A stretch of 64,000 bases of DNA, from positions 62,001-126,000 of the forward strand of contig NZ_JALHAP010000081.1 of assembly GCF_025215095.1 (NCBI RefSeq), written 5' to 3'. Numbering within the stretch: the stretch's first letter is position 1; the number at the start of each line of letters is the position of its first letter. The notes under the pieces were generated by a model. It saw nothing but the letters and a program-made list of their open reading frames with translations. It made no database searches and was not told where the DNA came from. This document shows positions 1 through 8,568 of this stretch, in pieces. The DNA comes from Dryocola boscaweniae (GTDB lineage: Bacteria; Pseudomonadota; Gammaproteobacteria; Enterobacterales; Enterobacteriaceae). Both the position numbers and the translations under genes were made by a program.

Positions 1-371
1 AAAAATTGCAGAGCTTCAATGTGCTTAGCTACCTTTCTTCCCACGATACCCGCTTGTTCCGCGACGGCGGGCAACGCGCTGCGGAATTGTTGTTGCTGGC
101 GCCCGGAGCGGTGCAGATTTTCTACGGCGATGAAACAGAGCGCCCGTTTGGCCCGACAGGTTCCGATCCGCTCCAGGGCACGCGCTCCGATATGAACTGG
201 GGTAAAAATGCCGCCACGCTCGCGCACTGGGAAAAAATCAGCCAGTTCCGGGCTCGCCATCCGGCAATTGGCGCGGGCACACAAAATACGCTGAGTATGC
301 AAGAGGGTTATGGCTTTAGCCGCCAGAGCGGCGATGACAAAGTGATGGTGGTGTGGGCGGGGAATCCATGA
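1..371 (+). CDS. malS: periplasmic alpha-amylase MalS, C-terminal fragment
   Basis: The window opens inside this gene; about 122 C-terminal codons remain, ending in TGA at 369-371. The fragment reads SYLSSHDTRLF near its start and then AAELLLLAPG, FYGDE, FGPTGSDPLQGTRSDMNW and ISQFRARHPAIGAG, which I recognise as the end of the GH13 (alpha/beta)8 barrel and the C-terminal beta domain of MalS. The HD pair in SSHDT matches the conserved GH13 region IV, where the histidine and aspartate contact substrate. MalS hydrolyses maltodextrins in the periplasm and belongs to the maltose regulon. The upstream part, with signal peptide and nucleophile, lies outside the window. The following gene is avtA, the same order as in E. 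coli. Confidence 0.93.
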   Translation, partial: KLQSFNVLSYLSSHDTRLFRDGGQRAAELLLLAPGAVQIFYGDETERPFGPTGSDPLQGTRSDMNWGKNAATLAHWEKISQFRARHPAIGAGTQNTLSMQEGYGFSRQSGDDKVMVVWAGNP

Positions 372-504
372 TCGGCATTTAATGCTAAGTATTCCGCTCT
401 GGGCAGCATATTGACAAGGGTAGGCTATCCTTAATGCGTTTGCACCGCGACTTCTGCGGCGCTATGGTTAGCCTCTTTTTGACAGTAAGCGACAGATCTA
501 CGTT

Positions 505-1755
505 ATGACGTTTTCACTTTTCGGCGACAAATTTACCCGCCATGCAGGCATCACGCGCCTGATGGAGGACCTCAACGACGGTTTACGCACGCCGGGCGCT
601 ATTATGCTCGGCGGCGGTAATCCGGCACAGATCCCTGCGATGAACGATTATTTCCAGGCCCTGCTGGCGGACATGCTGGCAAGCGGGAAAATGACTGACG
701 CGCTGTGCAATTACGATGGTCCTCAAGGGAAAAGTGAGTTACTCGGCGCGCTTGCTACACTGCTTCGCACCGAATTAGGCTGGGATATTGAACCGCAGAA
801 TATTGCACTGACAAACGGCAGTCAGAGCGCATTTTTCTACTTGTTTAACCTGTTTGCTGGTCGCCATGCCGATGGCAGCACCAAAAAAGTGCTTTTCCCG
901 TTGGCGCCTGAATATATCGGCTACGGTGATTCGGGTCTCGAAGAAGACCTGTTTGTCTCGGCGCGTCCGAACATCGAGCTGTTGCCGGAAGGCCAGTTTA
1001 AATATCACGTCGATTTCGAACATTTGCACATCGGTGAAGACACCGGGATGATTTGCGTCTCGCGTCCAACTAACCCGACTGGCAACGTCATCACGGATGA
1101 AGAGTTGATTAAACTTGATGCGCTGGCGCACCAGCACGGCATCCCGCTGGTGATTGATAACGCTTACGGCGTGCCGTTCCCCGGCATCATTTTCAGCGAA
1201 GCGCGCCCACTGTGGAATCCGAACATCGTGCTGTGCATGAGCCTGTCGAAGCTTGGTCTGCCTGGCACCCGCTGCGGCATTATTATCGCTAACGAAAAAA
1301 TCATCTCTGCCATCAGCAATATGAACGGTATTATCAGCCTGGCGCCGGGCGGCATCGGCCCTGCGATGGCAACGGAGATGATCAAACGCAACGATCTGCT
1401 GCGCCTGTCCGAAACCGTCATCAAACCGTTTTATTACCAGCGCGTTCAGGAAACTATCGCGGTTATTCGCCGCTACTTGTCGCCAGAACGCTGCCTGATC
1501 CATAAACCGGAAGGAGCGATTTTCCTCTGGCTGTGGTTTAAAGATTTGCCGATAACGACTGAACTGCTTTATCAGCGCCTGAAAAAGCGCGGCGTGCTGA
1601 TGGTGCCGGGCGATTATTTCTTCCCGGGGCTGGATAAACCGTGGCCGCATACGCATCAGTGCATGCGCATGAACTACGTGCCGGAGCCGGAAAAAATCGA
1701 GGCGGGAGTGAAGATTCTGGCCGAAGAGATTGAACGAGCCTGGACGGAAGCATAG
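505..1755 (+). CDS. avtA: valine--pyruvate aminotransferase AvtA
   Basis: A 416-residue PLP-dependent fold-type I aminotransferase, within one residue of the E. coli length. AvtA (transaminase C) transfers the amino group between valine and pyruvate, giving alanine and 2-ketoisovalerate, in the cytosol. Visible motifs are the N-terminal MLGGGNPAQIP, the cofactor-pocket TNGSQSAFF near 103-111, SRPTNPTGN at 186-194 with the cofactor-binding asparagine, DNAYG near 218-222, and SLSKLGLPG with the Schiff-base lysine at 249. The C-terminal MRMNYV carries the substrate-carboxylate arginine typical of the fold. The ATG at 505 gives the family N-terminus (MTFSLFGDKFTRH). It stands alone between malS and yajD; the 133 bases upstream presumably hold its promoter. 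Confidence 0.96.
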   Translation: MTFSLFGDKFTRHAGITRLMEDLNDGLRTPGAIMLGGGNPAQIPAMNDYFQALLADMLASGKMTDALCNYDGPQGKSELLGALATLLRTELGWDIEPQNIALTNGSQSAFFYLFNLFAGRHADGSTKKVLFPLAPEYIGYGDSGLEEDLFVSARPNIELLPEGQFKYHVDFEHLHIGEDTGMICVSRPTNPTGNVITDEELIKLDALAHQHGIPLVIDNAYGVPFPGIIFSEARPLWNPNIVLCMSLSKLGLPGTRCGIIIANEKIISAISNMNGIISLAPGGIGPAMATEMIKRNDLLRLSETVIKPFYYQRVQETIAVIRRYLSPERCLIHKPEGAIFLWLWFKDLPITTELLYQRLKKRGVLMVPGDYFFPGLDKPWPHTHQCMRMNYVPEPEKIEAGVKILAEEIERAWTEA

Positions 1756-1767
1756 TCGAGTCACCAA

Positions 1768-1792
1768 AGCCTTCTCCCGCCGGGGGAAGGCT
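1768..1792 (+). terminator. hairpin after avtA
   Basis: An 11-bp stem (AGCCTTCTCCC with GGGGGAAGGCT, one G-T pair) and a 3-base loop lie 13 bases after the avtA stop. No T-run follows, so intrinsic termination is possible but not certain. Confidence 0.45.
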
Positions 1793-1850
1793 GACAAACG
1801 AAATTTAGCCGAACGCTGACTGTAACCTTACTCATTTTCAGGTATTCATC

Positions 1851-2195
1851 ATGGCCATTATCCCGAAAAACTATACGCGACTGGAAAGCGGCTACCGCGA
1901 GAAAGCGCTGAAACTCTTCCCGTGGGTCTGCGGGCGCTGTTCCCGCGAGTTCGTCTATTCGAACCTGCGCGAGCTTACCGTCCACCACATGGATCACGAC
2001 CATACCAATAACCCGGAAGACGGCAGTAACTGGGAGTTGCTGTGCCTGTATTGTCACGACCACGAGCATTCAAAATACACTGAAGCCGATCAATACGGTT
2101 CCACCGTAGTCGCCGGCGAAGACGCGCAAAAAGACGTTGGCGAAGCGACCTGGAGTCCTTTTGCCGATTTGAAGGCGATGCTGAATAAGAAATAA
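1851..2195 (+). CDS. yajD: HNH-family nuclease-like protein YajD
   Basis: A 114-residue protein matching YajD along its length (it begins MAIIPKNYTRLESGYREKAL). It carries a compact HNH core: C27-x2-C30, the HH pair at 45-46 followed by DHDH, N60 in GSNWELLC, and C65-x2-C68-H69. The two CxxC pairs should bind structural zinc, and the H-N-H residues are those that cut DNA in this superfamily. No cellular role is established for YajD that I know of. In E. coli yajD lies far away, near tsx, so its position beside avtA is a rearrangement. It is followed by 37 bases and then the convergent yiaV. Its downstream region shows no strong terminator. Confidence 0.9.
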   Translation: MAIIPKNYTRLESGYREKALKLFPWVCGRCSREFVYSNLRELTVHHMDHDHTNNPEDGSNWELLCLYCHDHEHSKYTEADQYGSTVVAGEDAQKDVGEATWSPFADLKAMLNKK

Positions 2196-2232
2196 GACGC
2201 TCGGCGCTTTGTTGTCTTAATCACCTTGATTG

Positions 2233-3372
2233 TTAATGATCAACGTAAAGATAATGCGTCCAACTGGTCATACGCAGCAGGATTTTTCGCAGCAAAGATA
2301 AGTGTTCGAAATGGTCGGTATAAATAGCGGCCTGCGCCGTGGTGCCCGCCGGGAGCCTGTCCACTTCGGCGTTCGGTTCGAGGGCGATTTCAGCATAGAT
2401 ACCATCCAGCTTTGCATCCTCATTAAGCCCTTGCAGGAAGCCCTGCGCCTGGTAGCTGCTGTTGCCGACCACCGGCAGTATCTGCTTCACCCGGCCTGCA
2501 AAGACCTTGCCGGGAATGCCGTTGAAAATCACTTCCGCTTCGTCGCCTGGGTTCAAACGTAAGGCCGAGTTTTGCCGGAATGCAGCATAAATATTGCCGC
2601 TTTGCTGCGGCACAAAGACCATAGCGGGCCTGAGCGGCAGCGGGCGTAGATACATTCCCGGTTTTAACAGAACCTGGGTGGCATAGCCCGCTTGCGGGGC
2701 GCGAACGACCGTTTTGTCGAGATAATATTGCGCCTCTTTCAGGCTGGATTTAAGTTTATAGACCGTAGCGTTTTCCCCGCCGACTAACGCATTGAGCTGC
2801 GCGATTGTTTGTTCGCGCCTGGATTGCGCTGACTGCCATTGCGCCTGTGCGGCCAGATAGTGTTGCCGAGCGTTAACCACTTCCTGATCGGTGAAGGGAC
2901 TTTTTAGCTTGTCGCGGCTACCTTCCCGATAGCGATTTGCATCTTTTAACGCCAAATCCCGGTTCGCTTTATATTGCGCAATATCCGCTGTTTGCGAAGC
3001 GAGGCGAGCTTTAAGCACTTCGACATTCTGCTGTGCGCTCTCAATTTCACCTTTAATGACATCGACTTTCGCCTGATACGGAGTGGGATCGATACGGAAA
3101 AGAAAATCCCCTTTTTTCATCATCTTATTGGTATTGTGCGTGACTTCTGTCACCACACCTTCCACCTCGGGAATAATCGGCACCGTCACCGTTAACATCT
3201 GTGCGCGTTCGCTATAAGGATGGTTGTAATTCATGGTAAGAATTAAGCTGCTCAGAATAACAACGCCGCCGAGTATTGCCGTCGGTACCGACCATTTATT
3301 TAACGGGATGTTAAAGATTTTAAAGAGGCCGATACAAAAGGCGGCATAAATGAGAATAAGCAATAATTCCAT
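2233..3372 (-). CDS. yiaV: inner-membrane HlyD-family membrane fusion protein YiaV
   Basis: A 379-residue membrane-fusion (periplasmic adaptor) protein. Two hydrophobic segments lie at about 3-22 and 28-47, followed by a periplasmic part with the lipoyl half-motif PEVEGVVTEV, a long coiled-coil hairpin at about 90-215 rich in Q, A and E, the second lipoyl half (DKTVVRAPQAGYATQV), and a beta-barrel domain. It ends MTSWTHYLYVDH, as in the YiaV/YibH family. Such adaptors bridge inner-membrane exporters to the outer membrane; no transporter is encoded next to it and its substrate is unknown. It lies 16 bases downstream of yiaW on the same strand, so the two form an operon. YibH is a close paralogue, but the YiaW partner and nearby aldB favour yiaV. 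Confidence 0.9.
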   Translation of the reverse strand: MELLLILIYAAFCIGLFKIFNIPLNKWSVPTAILGGVVILSSLILTMNYNHPYSERAQMLTVTVPIIPEVEGVVTEVTHNTNKMMKKGDFLFRIDPTPYQAKVDVIKGEIESAQQNVEVLKARLASQTADIAQYKANRDLALKDANRYREGSRDKLKSPFTDQEVVNARQHYLAAQAQWQSAQSRREQTIAQLNALVGGENATVYKLKSSLKEAQYYLDKTVVRAPQAGYATQVLLKPGMYLRPLPLRPAMVFVPQQSGNIYAAFRQNSALRLNPGDEAEVIFNGIPGKVFAGRVKQILPVVGNSSYQAQGFLQGLNEDAKLDGIYAEIALEPNAEVDRLPAGTTAQAAIYTDHFEHLSLLRKILLRMTSWTHYLYVDH

Positions 3373-3388
3373 AATAATTCCCGGTAAA

Positions 3389-3727
3389 TTAATGAATCAC
3401 ATCGTTGAGCTTTTCTTTATCCTCAGCGGCGAGTTTGCTTTCAAGGTAAGCAAGCCGGGTTTGTAACGCAGCGATAGAATTACTTTCATTTTTATGGAAA
3501 CCCCACCCGCGGTCTTCGCGATATAACATTGCCCAGATCCAAATAAACGGCCACAGCACATGCAGCGTTAACAGGCTGACCCAGCCTGCGGCATGAATAG
3601 CATCCTGATGTGGATGGTTACGCTCGACGGCAATTTCATAAGGAATATCGTGAATCACGATAATACCGTAGAAAACAATTATCCCGGCGAAGCACAGCAG
3701 GCCCAGAGCAAAATAGTTCAGAAACAT
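3389..3727 (-). CDS. yiaW: DUF3302 inner-membrane protein YiaW
   Basis: A 112-residue small membrane protein matching YiaW (MFLNYFALG, HDIPYEIA, RNHPHQDAIHAAGWVSL, WPFIWIWA). Two transmembrane helices are visible, about 5-24 and 48-70, followed by a cytoplasmic tail with a short predicted coiled coil (AALQTRLAYLESKLAAEDKEK). YiaW and YibI form a two-member family always found with a YiaV/YibH adaptor, so it probably works with the downstream gene, perhaps as a membrane partner of the adaptor; this is inference. The yiaW-yiaV operon is transcribed away from the IprA-like regulator at 3913 across a 185-base divergent region. Confidence 0.9.
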   Translation of the reverse strand: MFLNYFALGLLCFAGIIVFYGIIVIHDIPYEIAVERNHPHQDAIHAAGWVSLLTLHVLWPFIWIWAMLYREDRGWGFHKNESNSIAALQTRLAYLESKLAAEDKEKLNDVIH

Positions 3728-3912
3728 AAAATTTAATTCCTGTAATGTGGGACGGGGTACGTTAATTTTTCAGATGACGCTGTGCCAGCGCTAATTTATT
3801 TAAAAATAAATTTTTATGGCCCGGTGAGCCCTGCAATAATGAGTCGAAAATCACCTTTGAACATATTCGTCTATAATGGCTAAAAATTGTAAACGCTTTT
3901 TAAGGATTGCCT

Positions 3913-4542
3913 GTGACCACTTCCGCACCTGTTCGCCCGGACGATTCCATCACCCGTCTGCTTGATGTTCTGCAACCCATCAGTACGCCAATAGAAGTGG
4001 TTCCTCGTAAGCGCCTGCACTGGGATTACAAAGGAAGAGCGCAGTTTTATCTCTTTTTGAAGGGGGAAGTTTCCGTGCTGCGCGCGTCCGATGGGCTGGT
4101 TATCGCCACCGCCTACGATCCGCATCTTTTTGGCATAGCGGAGGGCGTGCAGCCGCTGCACTGGAACATCCTGCGTATCGAAACAGAGTCAACCATCATG
4201 CGTGTTGATGCACAAAAAGCCATGGAGACGATTACTGCGAATAATTTATGGCAGGATGTCGCAATTATGATGTCCTATTTCACCAGCTATTTATTTTATC
4301 GCGATGCGTTAGTCGTTCAGCAACGCACCTATTCTGTTATTCGCGATCATCTCCTGGAAATGATGCAATTACCTGAAGAGACCCGATTACGCGTTTCTAT
4401 ACTTGAATATATCCAGGATAGAACGCATTTATCACGCAGCAGCGTACTCAATATGGTTTTTTCATTGAAAGAAAGTAAGCATATTGAAACAAAGCGCGGT
4501 GGATATTTACTCTCCATGAAAGACCTACCTGAAAGTTTTTGA
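3913..4542 (+). CDS. IprA/YaiV-like helix-turn-helix transcriptional regulator
   Basis: About 209 residues, with a Crp-like layout: an N-terminal cyclic-nucleotide-binding-like beta barrel (roughly 15-110, including LFLKGEVSVLRASDGLVIAT) and a C-terminal winged helix in which ILEYIQDRTHLSRSSVLNMVFSLKESKHIE is the helix-turn-helix, followed by the wing and a YLLS strand. This is the arrangement of IprA (YaiV), a repressor of peroxide resistance in Salmonella and E. coli. The start is taken as GTG at 3913 because AAGG at 3902-3905 is well spaced from it; the in-frame TTG at 3907 is too close. It is divergent from yiaW-yiaV and upstream of an OmpA-like gene, so either could be its target. I do not claim it is the iprA orthologue: identity appears moderate. 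Confidence 0.75.
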   Translation: MTTSAPVRPDDSITRLLDVLQPISTPIEVVPRKRLHWDYKGRAQFYLFLKGEVSVLRASDGLVIATAYDPHLFGIAEGVQPLHWNILRIETESTIMRVDAQKAMETITANNLWQDVAIMMSYFTSYLFYRDALVVQQRTYSVIRDHLLEMMQLPEETRLRVSILEYIQDRTHLSRSSVLNMVFSLKESKHIETKRGGYLLSMKDLPESF

Positions 4543-4551
4543 ACATTTAAT

Positions 4552-4583
4552 GCGGTGCTGGATAACCCAGCGCCGCTTTGTTT
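4552..4583 (+). terminator. intrinsic terminator after the IprA-like gene
   Basis: A 10-bp stem (GCGGTGCTGG with CCAGCGCCGC, one G-T pair), a 5-base loop and TTTGTTT directly after it, beginning 10 bases past the regulator stop codon. Confidence 0.7.
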
Positions 4584-4701
4584 AAAAATAAACGAATTGT
4601 TAATTCTCATCCTGGAGTAATCCTAATATCCTTTTTGTCGACAAGCTTATGGCAATTAAATTCTGAAGCGTGGCTCGGATACAGGAACTCCAGGACATAA
4701 T

Positions 4702-5751
4702 ATGAAAAAGACACTTGTAGCTTTACTTATGGTTAATGCGTTAGCCGCGACTAACGCCTTTGCCGCCGCAGATGCTAACACCTGGTACGGTGGCGCTAAA
4801 ATGGGCTGGTCGCATTATTTTGATGCCAGCGGTAATAAAGATTTCAGCGATAACGTTAATAACGCAACCGATTTTGATTTCGATAAAGACAACGTTAGCG
4901 GCGGCGTATTCGGTGGTTACCAGATTACCCCCTGGCTTGCGGTCGAAGGCGGCTATGACTATCTCGGCAATATGGATATTCACGGTAACCACGGCGTGCC
5001 GGGTGCAAAACTCGAAAGCCAGGGCCTGCAAATGTCTCTGAAAGCCAGCTACGGATTGACCGACAACTGGGATATTTACGGCCGCGCCGGTGCGATGGGT
5101 TATCGCGCTGAAACTAAAAACGCGGGCCACAATAAATTCGATACCGGCGTTCGCCCGCTGGCGGCTGTCGGTACGGAATACGCGTTTAATAAAAACTGGG
5201 CTGGCCGCGTGGAATACCAGTGGGTCAGCAACGTGGGCAACTCGAACCAGATTGGCGTCAGTAGCGATGTCAGCTCGGTATCCGCAGGCCTGGTCTACCG
5301 CTTTGGTCAGCATGACGACGCCGCCCCGATTGCAGCCGAGCCGGTAGCCGCGGTTGCGGCACCCGAAGTAAAAACATTCAATCTCAAATCTGACGTGCTG
5401 TTCGGCTACAACTCCGCCGCGTTGACGCCAGAAGGTCATGCGGCAATCCAGCAGATGTACAACAGCCCGGAAATGCAGGCGGCTAAAAACAGCTCAACGA
5501 CGGTTGTGGGTTACAGCGATCGCCTGGGTTCAGATGGGTACAACCAGCAGCTTTCCGCCGAACGCGCCCAGTCCGTAGCAGATGCGCTGATTGCGCAAGG
5601 TATGCCTGCTCAGAACGTTCGCGCAGAAGGCCGTGGTGAGAGTAACTCCGTCACCGGCAACAGTTGCGACAACGGTTTACCTAAGTCACAACTGATTAAT
5701 TGCCTGGCGCCGGATCGCCGCGTAGTGGTTGAAATCGCAGGAGAGAAATAA
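4702..5751 (+). CDS. OmpA-family outer-membrane protein (OmpA paralogue)
   Basis: A 349-residue outer-membrane protein with a signal peptide (MKKTLVALLMV, cleavage likely after AFA at 19-21). An eight-stranded N-terminal barrel (about 25-200) opens NTWYGGAKMGWSHYF and closes SAGLVYRFG. An Ala/Pro/Glu linker follows at about 205-222, and then an OmpA peptidoglycan-binding domain with NLKSDVLFGYNSA, GYSDRLGSDGYNQQLSAERAQSV and APDRRVVVEI. The aspartate and arginine that hold diaminopimelate are present, as is the cysteine pair (NSCDN and INCLAP) expected for the disulfide. The chromosomal ompA of enterics lies near sulA, so this is probably a second copy; its barrel loops differ strongly (an insert rich in D and N near 45-65). 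It has its own terminators on both sides and is likely monocistronic. Confidence 0.88.
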   Translation: MKKTLVALLMVNALAATNAFAAADANTWYGGAKMGWSHYFDASGNKDFSDNVNNATDFDFDKDNVSGGVFGGYQITPWLAVEGGYDYLGNMDIHGNHGVPGAKLESQGLQMSLKASYGLTDNWDIYGRAGAMGYRAETKNAGHNKFDTGVRPLAAVGTEYAFNKNWAGRVEYQWVSNVGNSNQIGVSSDVSSVSAGLVYRFGQHDDAAPIAAEPVAAVAAPEVKTFNLKSDVLFGYNSAALTPEGHAAIQQMYNSPEMQAAKNSSTTVVGYSDRLGSDGYNQQLSAERAQSVADALIAQGMPAQNVRAEGRGESNSVTGNSCDNGLPKSQLINCLAPDRRVVVEIAGEK

Positions 5752-5826
5752 GCACTAAGAAGTGAAGCCAGAATCGATCATACGATCGTTGAAGTCCTAA
5801 AAAAATAAACCTCATTGATGTCCGTT

Positions 5827-5854
5827 GCCCGATATTTACTATCGGGCTTTTTTT
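5827..5854. terminator. terminator between ompA-like gene and aldB
   Basis: An 8-bp stem (GCCCGATA with TATCGGGC), a 5-base loop and a run of seven Ts. It lies between two convergent genes and serves the + strand best; the minus strand shows only a weak T-rich flank. Confidence 0.85.
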
Positions 5855-5872
5855 GTGAAGCGGACAAATCAA

Positions 5873-7411
5873 TCAGAACAGGCCCAGCGGCTTGTCGGAA
5901 TAACTTACCAGCAGGCATTTGGTTTGTTGGTAATGCTCAAGCATCATTTTATGGGTTTCGCGTCCGATGCCGGACTGTTTGTATCCGCCAAACGCCGCGT
6001 GAGCCGGGTAGGCGTGATAACAGTTGGTCCAGACTCGTCCTGCCTGAATGCCGCGGCCCATTTTGTACGCCAGGTTACCGTTGCGGCTCCAGACGCCCGC
6101 GCCCAGGCCGTACTCGGTATCGTTCGCCAGTTCCAGCGCTTCTTCCATGGTTTTGAAGGTGGTAACGGCAAGTACCGGCCCAAAAATCTCCTCCTGGAAA
6201 ACGCGCATGTTGTTTTTACCAAACAGAATGGTCGGTTCCAGGTAGTAGCCCGCTTTCAGATCCCCTTCAAATGCCTTGCGACGTCCGCCGGTCAGCACGT
6301 CCGCGCCTTCTTTTTTGCCGATATCGATGTAATTGAGGATGGTTTCCATCTGACCCTGGGAAACCTGCGCGCCCATTTGCGTGCTGGCGTCCAGCGGGTT
6401 GCCGCTGCGGATGGATTCTACGCGGCGAATGGCGCGTTCCATAAAGCGTTCATAGATGGATTCCTGCACCAGCGCGCGGCTTGGGCAGGTACAGACTTCG
6501 CCCTGGTTAAAGGCGAACAGCGCAAAACCTTCCAGCGCCTTGTCGAAGAACGCATCCTCTTCGTCCATCACGTCGGCAAAGAAGATATTCGGGGATTTGC
6601 CGCCCAGCTCAAGGGTGACCGGAATAATATTCCGGGTGGCGTACTGCATGATTTGCTGGCCCACTTCGGTGGAGCCGGTGAAGGCCACTTTGGCGATGCG
6701 TTTGGATGTCGCAAGATATTCACCGATTTCACCGCCCGCGCCGTTCACCACGTTAATGACGCCCGGCGGCAGTAAATCCCCGACCAGTTCCATCAACAGC
6801 AATACGGAAAGCGGCGTGAGGCGCGCCGGTTTAAGCACGATGCAGTTCCCTGCCGCCAGCGCCGGGGCCATTTTCCAGCTCGCCATCAGCAGCGGGAAGT
6901 TCCACGGGATAATTTGTGCGACCACGCCCAGCGGTTCGTGGAAGTGATACGCTACGGTTTCGCCGTCAACTTCGCTGATCCCGCCTTCTTGTGCGCGAAT
7001 ACAGGAGGCAAAATAGCGGAAGTGGTCGACTGCCAGCGGAACGTCGGCAGCGCTGGTTTCGCGGATAGGTTTGCCGTTATCCCAGGTTTCGGCCGCGGCG
7101 AGCAGGTCGATGTTCTGCTCCATGCGGTCGGCAATTTTTAGCAGGATATTCGCTCTTTCCTGCACGGACATGCCGCCCCATGCCGCTTTCGCCTCGTGAG
7201 CCGCGTCCAGCGCGAGATCGATATCGCCTTTGCTGGAACTGGCGATTTCACACAGCGGCTGGCCGGTTACCGGGGTAAGGTTTTCGTAATATTTGCCGTC
7301 TACCGGCGGGACCCACTGGCCGCCAATATAGTTGTCATAGCGCGGTTTCAGTTTGAGCGGGAAGCCATATTCGCCGGGGATAATTCGGGTATCTGGAGGA
7401 TTGTTTGTCAT
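5873..7411 (-). CDS. aldB: aldehyde dehydrogenase AldB
   Basis: A 512-residue NAD(P)-dependent aldehyde dehydrogenase, nearly identical in pattern and length to E. coli AldB, which oxidises acetaldehyde and other aldehydes to acids in stationary phase. Conserved features are the cofactor-binding [12 protein letters not shown] near 169-180, FTGSTEVG at 244-251, the general-base glutamate E268 in ELGGKSPN, and the catalytic cysteine C307 in [11 protein letters not shown]. The start is the ATG at 7411, because AAGGAGA lies a few bases upstream and the product then begins MTNNPP as in the family; a 10-codon upstream extension is open but has no such site. It is divergent from the ROK kinase. In E. 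coli aldB is followed by yiaY and selB; yiaY is missing here. Confidence 0.95.
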   Translation of the reverse strand: MTNNPPDTRIIPGEYGFPLKLKPRYDNYIGGQWVPPVDGKYYENLTPVTGQPLCEIASSSKGDIDLALDAAHEAKAAWGGMSVQERANILLKIADRMEQNIDLLAAAETWDNGKPIRETSAADVPLAVDHFRYFASCIRAQEGGISEVDGETVAYHFHEPLGVVAQIIPWNFPLLMASWKMAPALAAGNCIVLKPARLTPLSVLLLMELVGDLLPPGVINVVNGAGGEIGEYLATSKRIAKVAFTGSTEVGQQIMQYATRNIIPVTLELGGKSPNIFFADVMDEEDAFFDKALEGFALFAFNQGEVCTCPSRALVQESIYERFMERAIRRVESIRSGNPLDASTQMGAQVSQGQMETILNYIDIGKKEGADVLTGGRRKAFEGDLKAGYYLEPTILFGKNNMRVFQEEIFGPVLAVTTFKTMEEALELANDTEYGLGAGVWSRNGNLAYKMGRGIQAGRVWTNCYHAYPAHAAFGGYKQSGIGRETHKMMLEHYQQTKCLLVSYSDKPLGLF

Positions 7412-7599
7412 GGTGTTCTCCTTGTCGCGGTTGCTTATCAAGGGTAGACGCCAGCGGCGATTTCTTCGCCAGCGTTTGAAGGCTTTACGACGCGGCTCAC
7501 GGATTAAATTTTTTTGATTCGGAGTATTCAGCCAGCAGGCTAACTAATTTGATTCATACTAAAAGATTACTTTTTCCCGTTTCGCAACAAGGATTGCTC

Positions 7600-8472
7600 A
7601 TGCGCCTGTTTATTAGTTTTGATGTAGGCGGTACCCATGTAAAACATGGTCTGTTCACCGAAGAGGGGGAGGTGCTGATTGCTGAAGAATATGATACCCA
7701 CTACGACCGCCAGCTTTTTTTGAGCTCATGGCAAAGCGTGGTGGCGGGCTACCGGCAGCATAACGAAATCGCCGGTATCGCCATTAGTTTTCCGGGCTAT
7801 ATCAATCCGCACACCGGCCAGGTGCCAAAGGCCGGATCGCTCGCGTTTCTGGATGGCTGCAACCTGCTTGAAATATTTGGCGAGCTAACCGATTTGCCGA
7901 TAACCGTCGAAAACGATGCGAACTGCGCCGCGCTCGGTGAGATGTGGCTGGGCGCAGGCCATGATTATGATTCGCTGGTGTGCGTGACCATTGGTACAGG
8001 TATCGGCGGCGGCATTATCGTTAATCGCGAACTGATGCGCGGTTCGCACTTCCGGGCCGGGGAATTCGGGGTGCTGCCCGTAGGACAATACGGAGAAGAC
8101 ATGCACCAGTTGGCTTCCGCCAAAGGGCTGATGGACGCCTGCCGCAGAGAGATGAATATCCCGGCAGATGAAAAAATCCACGGCCAGGATATTTTTGCCC
8201 GTGCCGAGACGGATTTACATATTCAGGGCGTGATTGATAACTGGGTGAAATATCTGGCGCGCGGCATTTATAGCGTGGTGTCGCTGTTCGATCCGCAGGC
8301 GATTTTGCTCGGCGGCGGCGTGAGCACCCAGCCGATGCTGTACCCGATGCTGGAACGCCATCTCGAAGGGTTTAAGTTCTGGGACGTGCTGAAGGTGCCG
8401 ATTCGCCCCTGCAAGCTCGGCAACAAAGCCGGCATGCTCGGGGCGGTTTGGTTGGCTAAGCAGAAGGATTGA
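7600..8472 (+). CDS. ROK-family sugar kinase
   Basis: A 290-residue ROK (repressor, ORF, kinase) family protein without the DNA-binding domain found in ROK repressors, so a sugar kinase. The phosphate-binding motif DVGGTHVKHG begins at D8, the catalytic base is D106 in VENDANCAALGE, and a second glycine loop (TIGTGIGGG) lies at 130-138. The usual zinc motif CxCGxxGCxE is absent; the region after GEFG (155-158) has no cysteine cluster, as in BglK-type beta-glucoside kinases. The substrate cannot be told from the sequence. The start is the ATG at 7600, preceded by AAGGA at a good distance; an upstream ATG at 7549 has no visible binding site. It occupies the place of yiaY in E. coli, divergent from aldB. 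Confidence 0.85.
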   Translation: MRLFISFDVGGTHVKHGLFTEEGEVLIAEEYDTHYDRQLFLSSWQSVVAGYRQHNEIAGIAISFPGYINPHTGQVPKAGSLAFLDGCNLLEIFGELTDLPITVENDANCAALGEMWLGAGHDYDSLVCVTIGTGIGGGIIVNRELMRGSHFRAGEFGVLPVGQYGEDMHQLASAKGLMDACRREMNIPADEKIHGQDIFARAETDLHIQGVIDNWVKYLARGIYSVVSLFDPQAILLGGGVSTQPMLYPMLERHLEGFKFWDVLKVPIRPCKLGNKAGMLGAVWLAKQKD

Positions 8473-8483
8473 TGATGGATTGT

Positions 8484-8561
8484 GTCGGATGGCACTGGGG
8501 CTTATCCGACCTACACGAGTCCGGGCTATAGGTTTTGTAGATCAGCGCAGCGCCATCCACA
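8484..8561. repeat. REP/BIME-like pair
   Basis: Two REP-like units face each other: GTCGGATGGCAC with CTTATCCGACCTAC (8484-8516), then TTGTAG-ATCAGCGCAGCGCCATCCAC (8535-8561). It lies between the convergent ROK kinase and selB and belongs to the same family as the other dispersed pairs in the window. Confidence 0.7.
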
Positions 8562-8568
8562 GAATTCC

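Noticed and set aside
775-1797. A 340-codon open frame on the minus strand inside avtA
   Set aside because: It lies wholly opposite a clear avtA gene, is rich in R, H and Q as expected from the antisense of a G/C-rich codon pattern, and resembles no family.
5825-6775. A 316-codon open frame on the plus strand opposite aldB
   Set aside because: Antisense shadow of aldB; no ribosome site and no recognisable domain.
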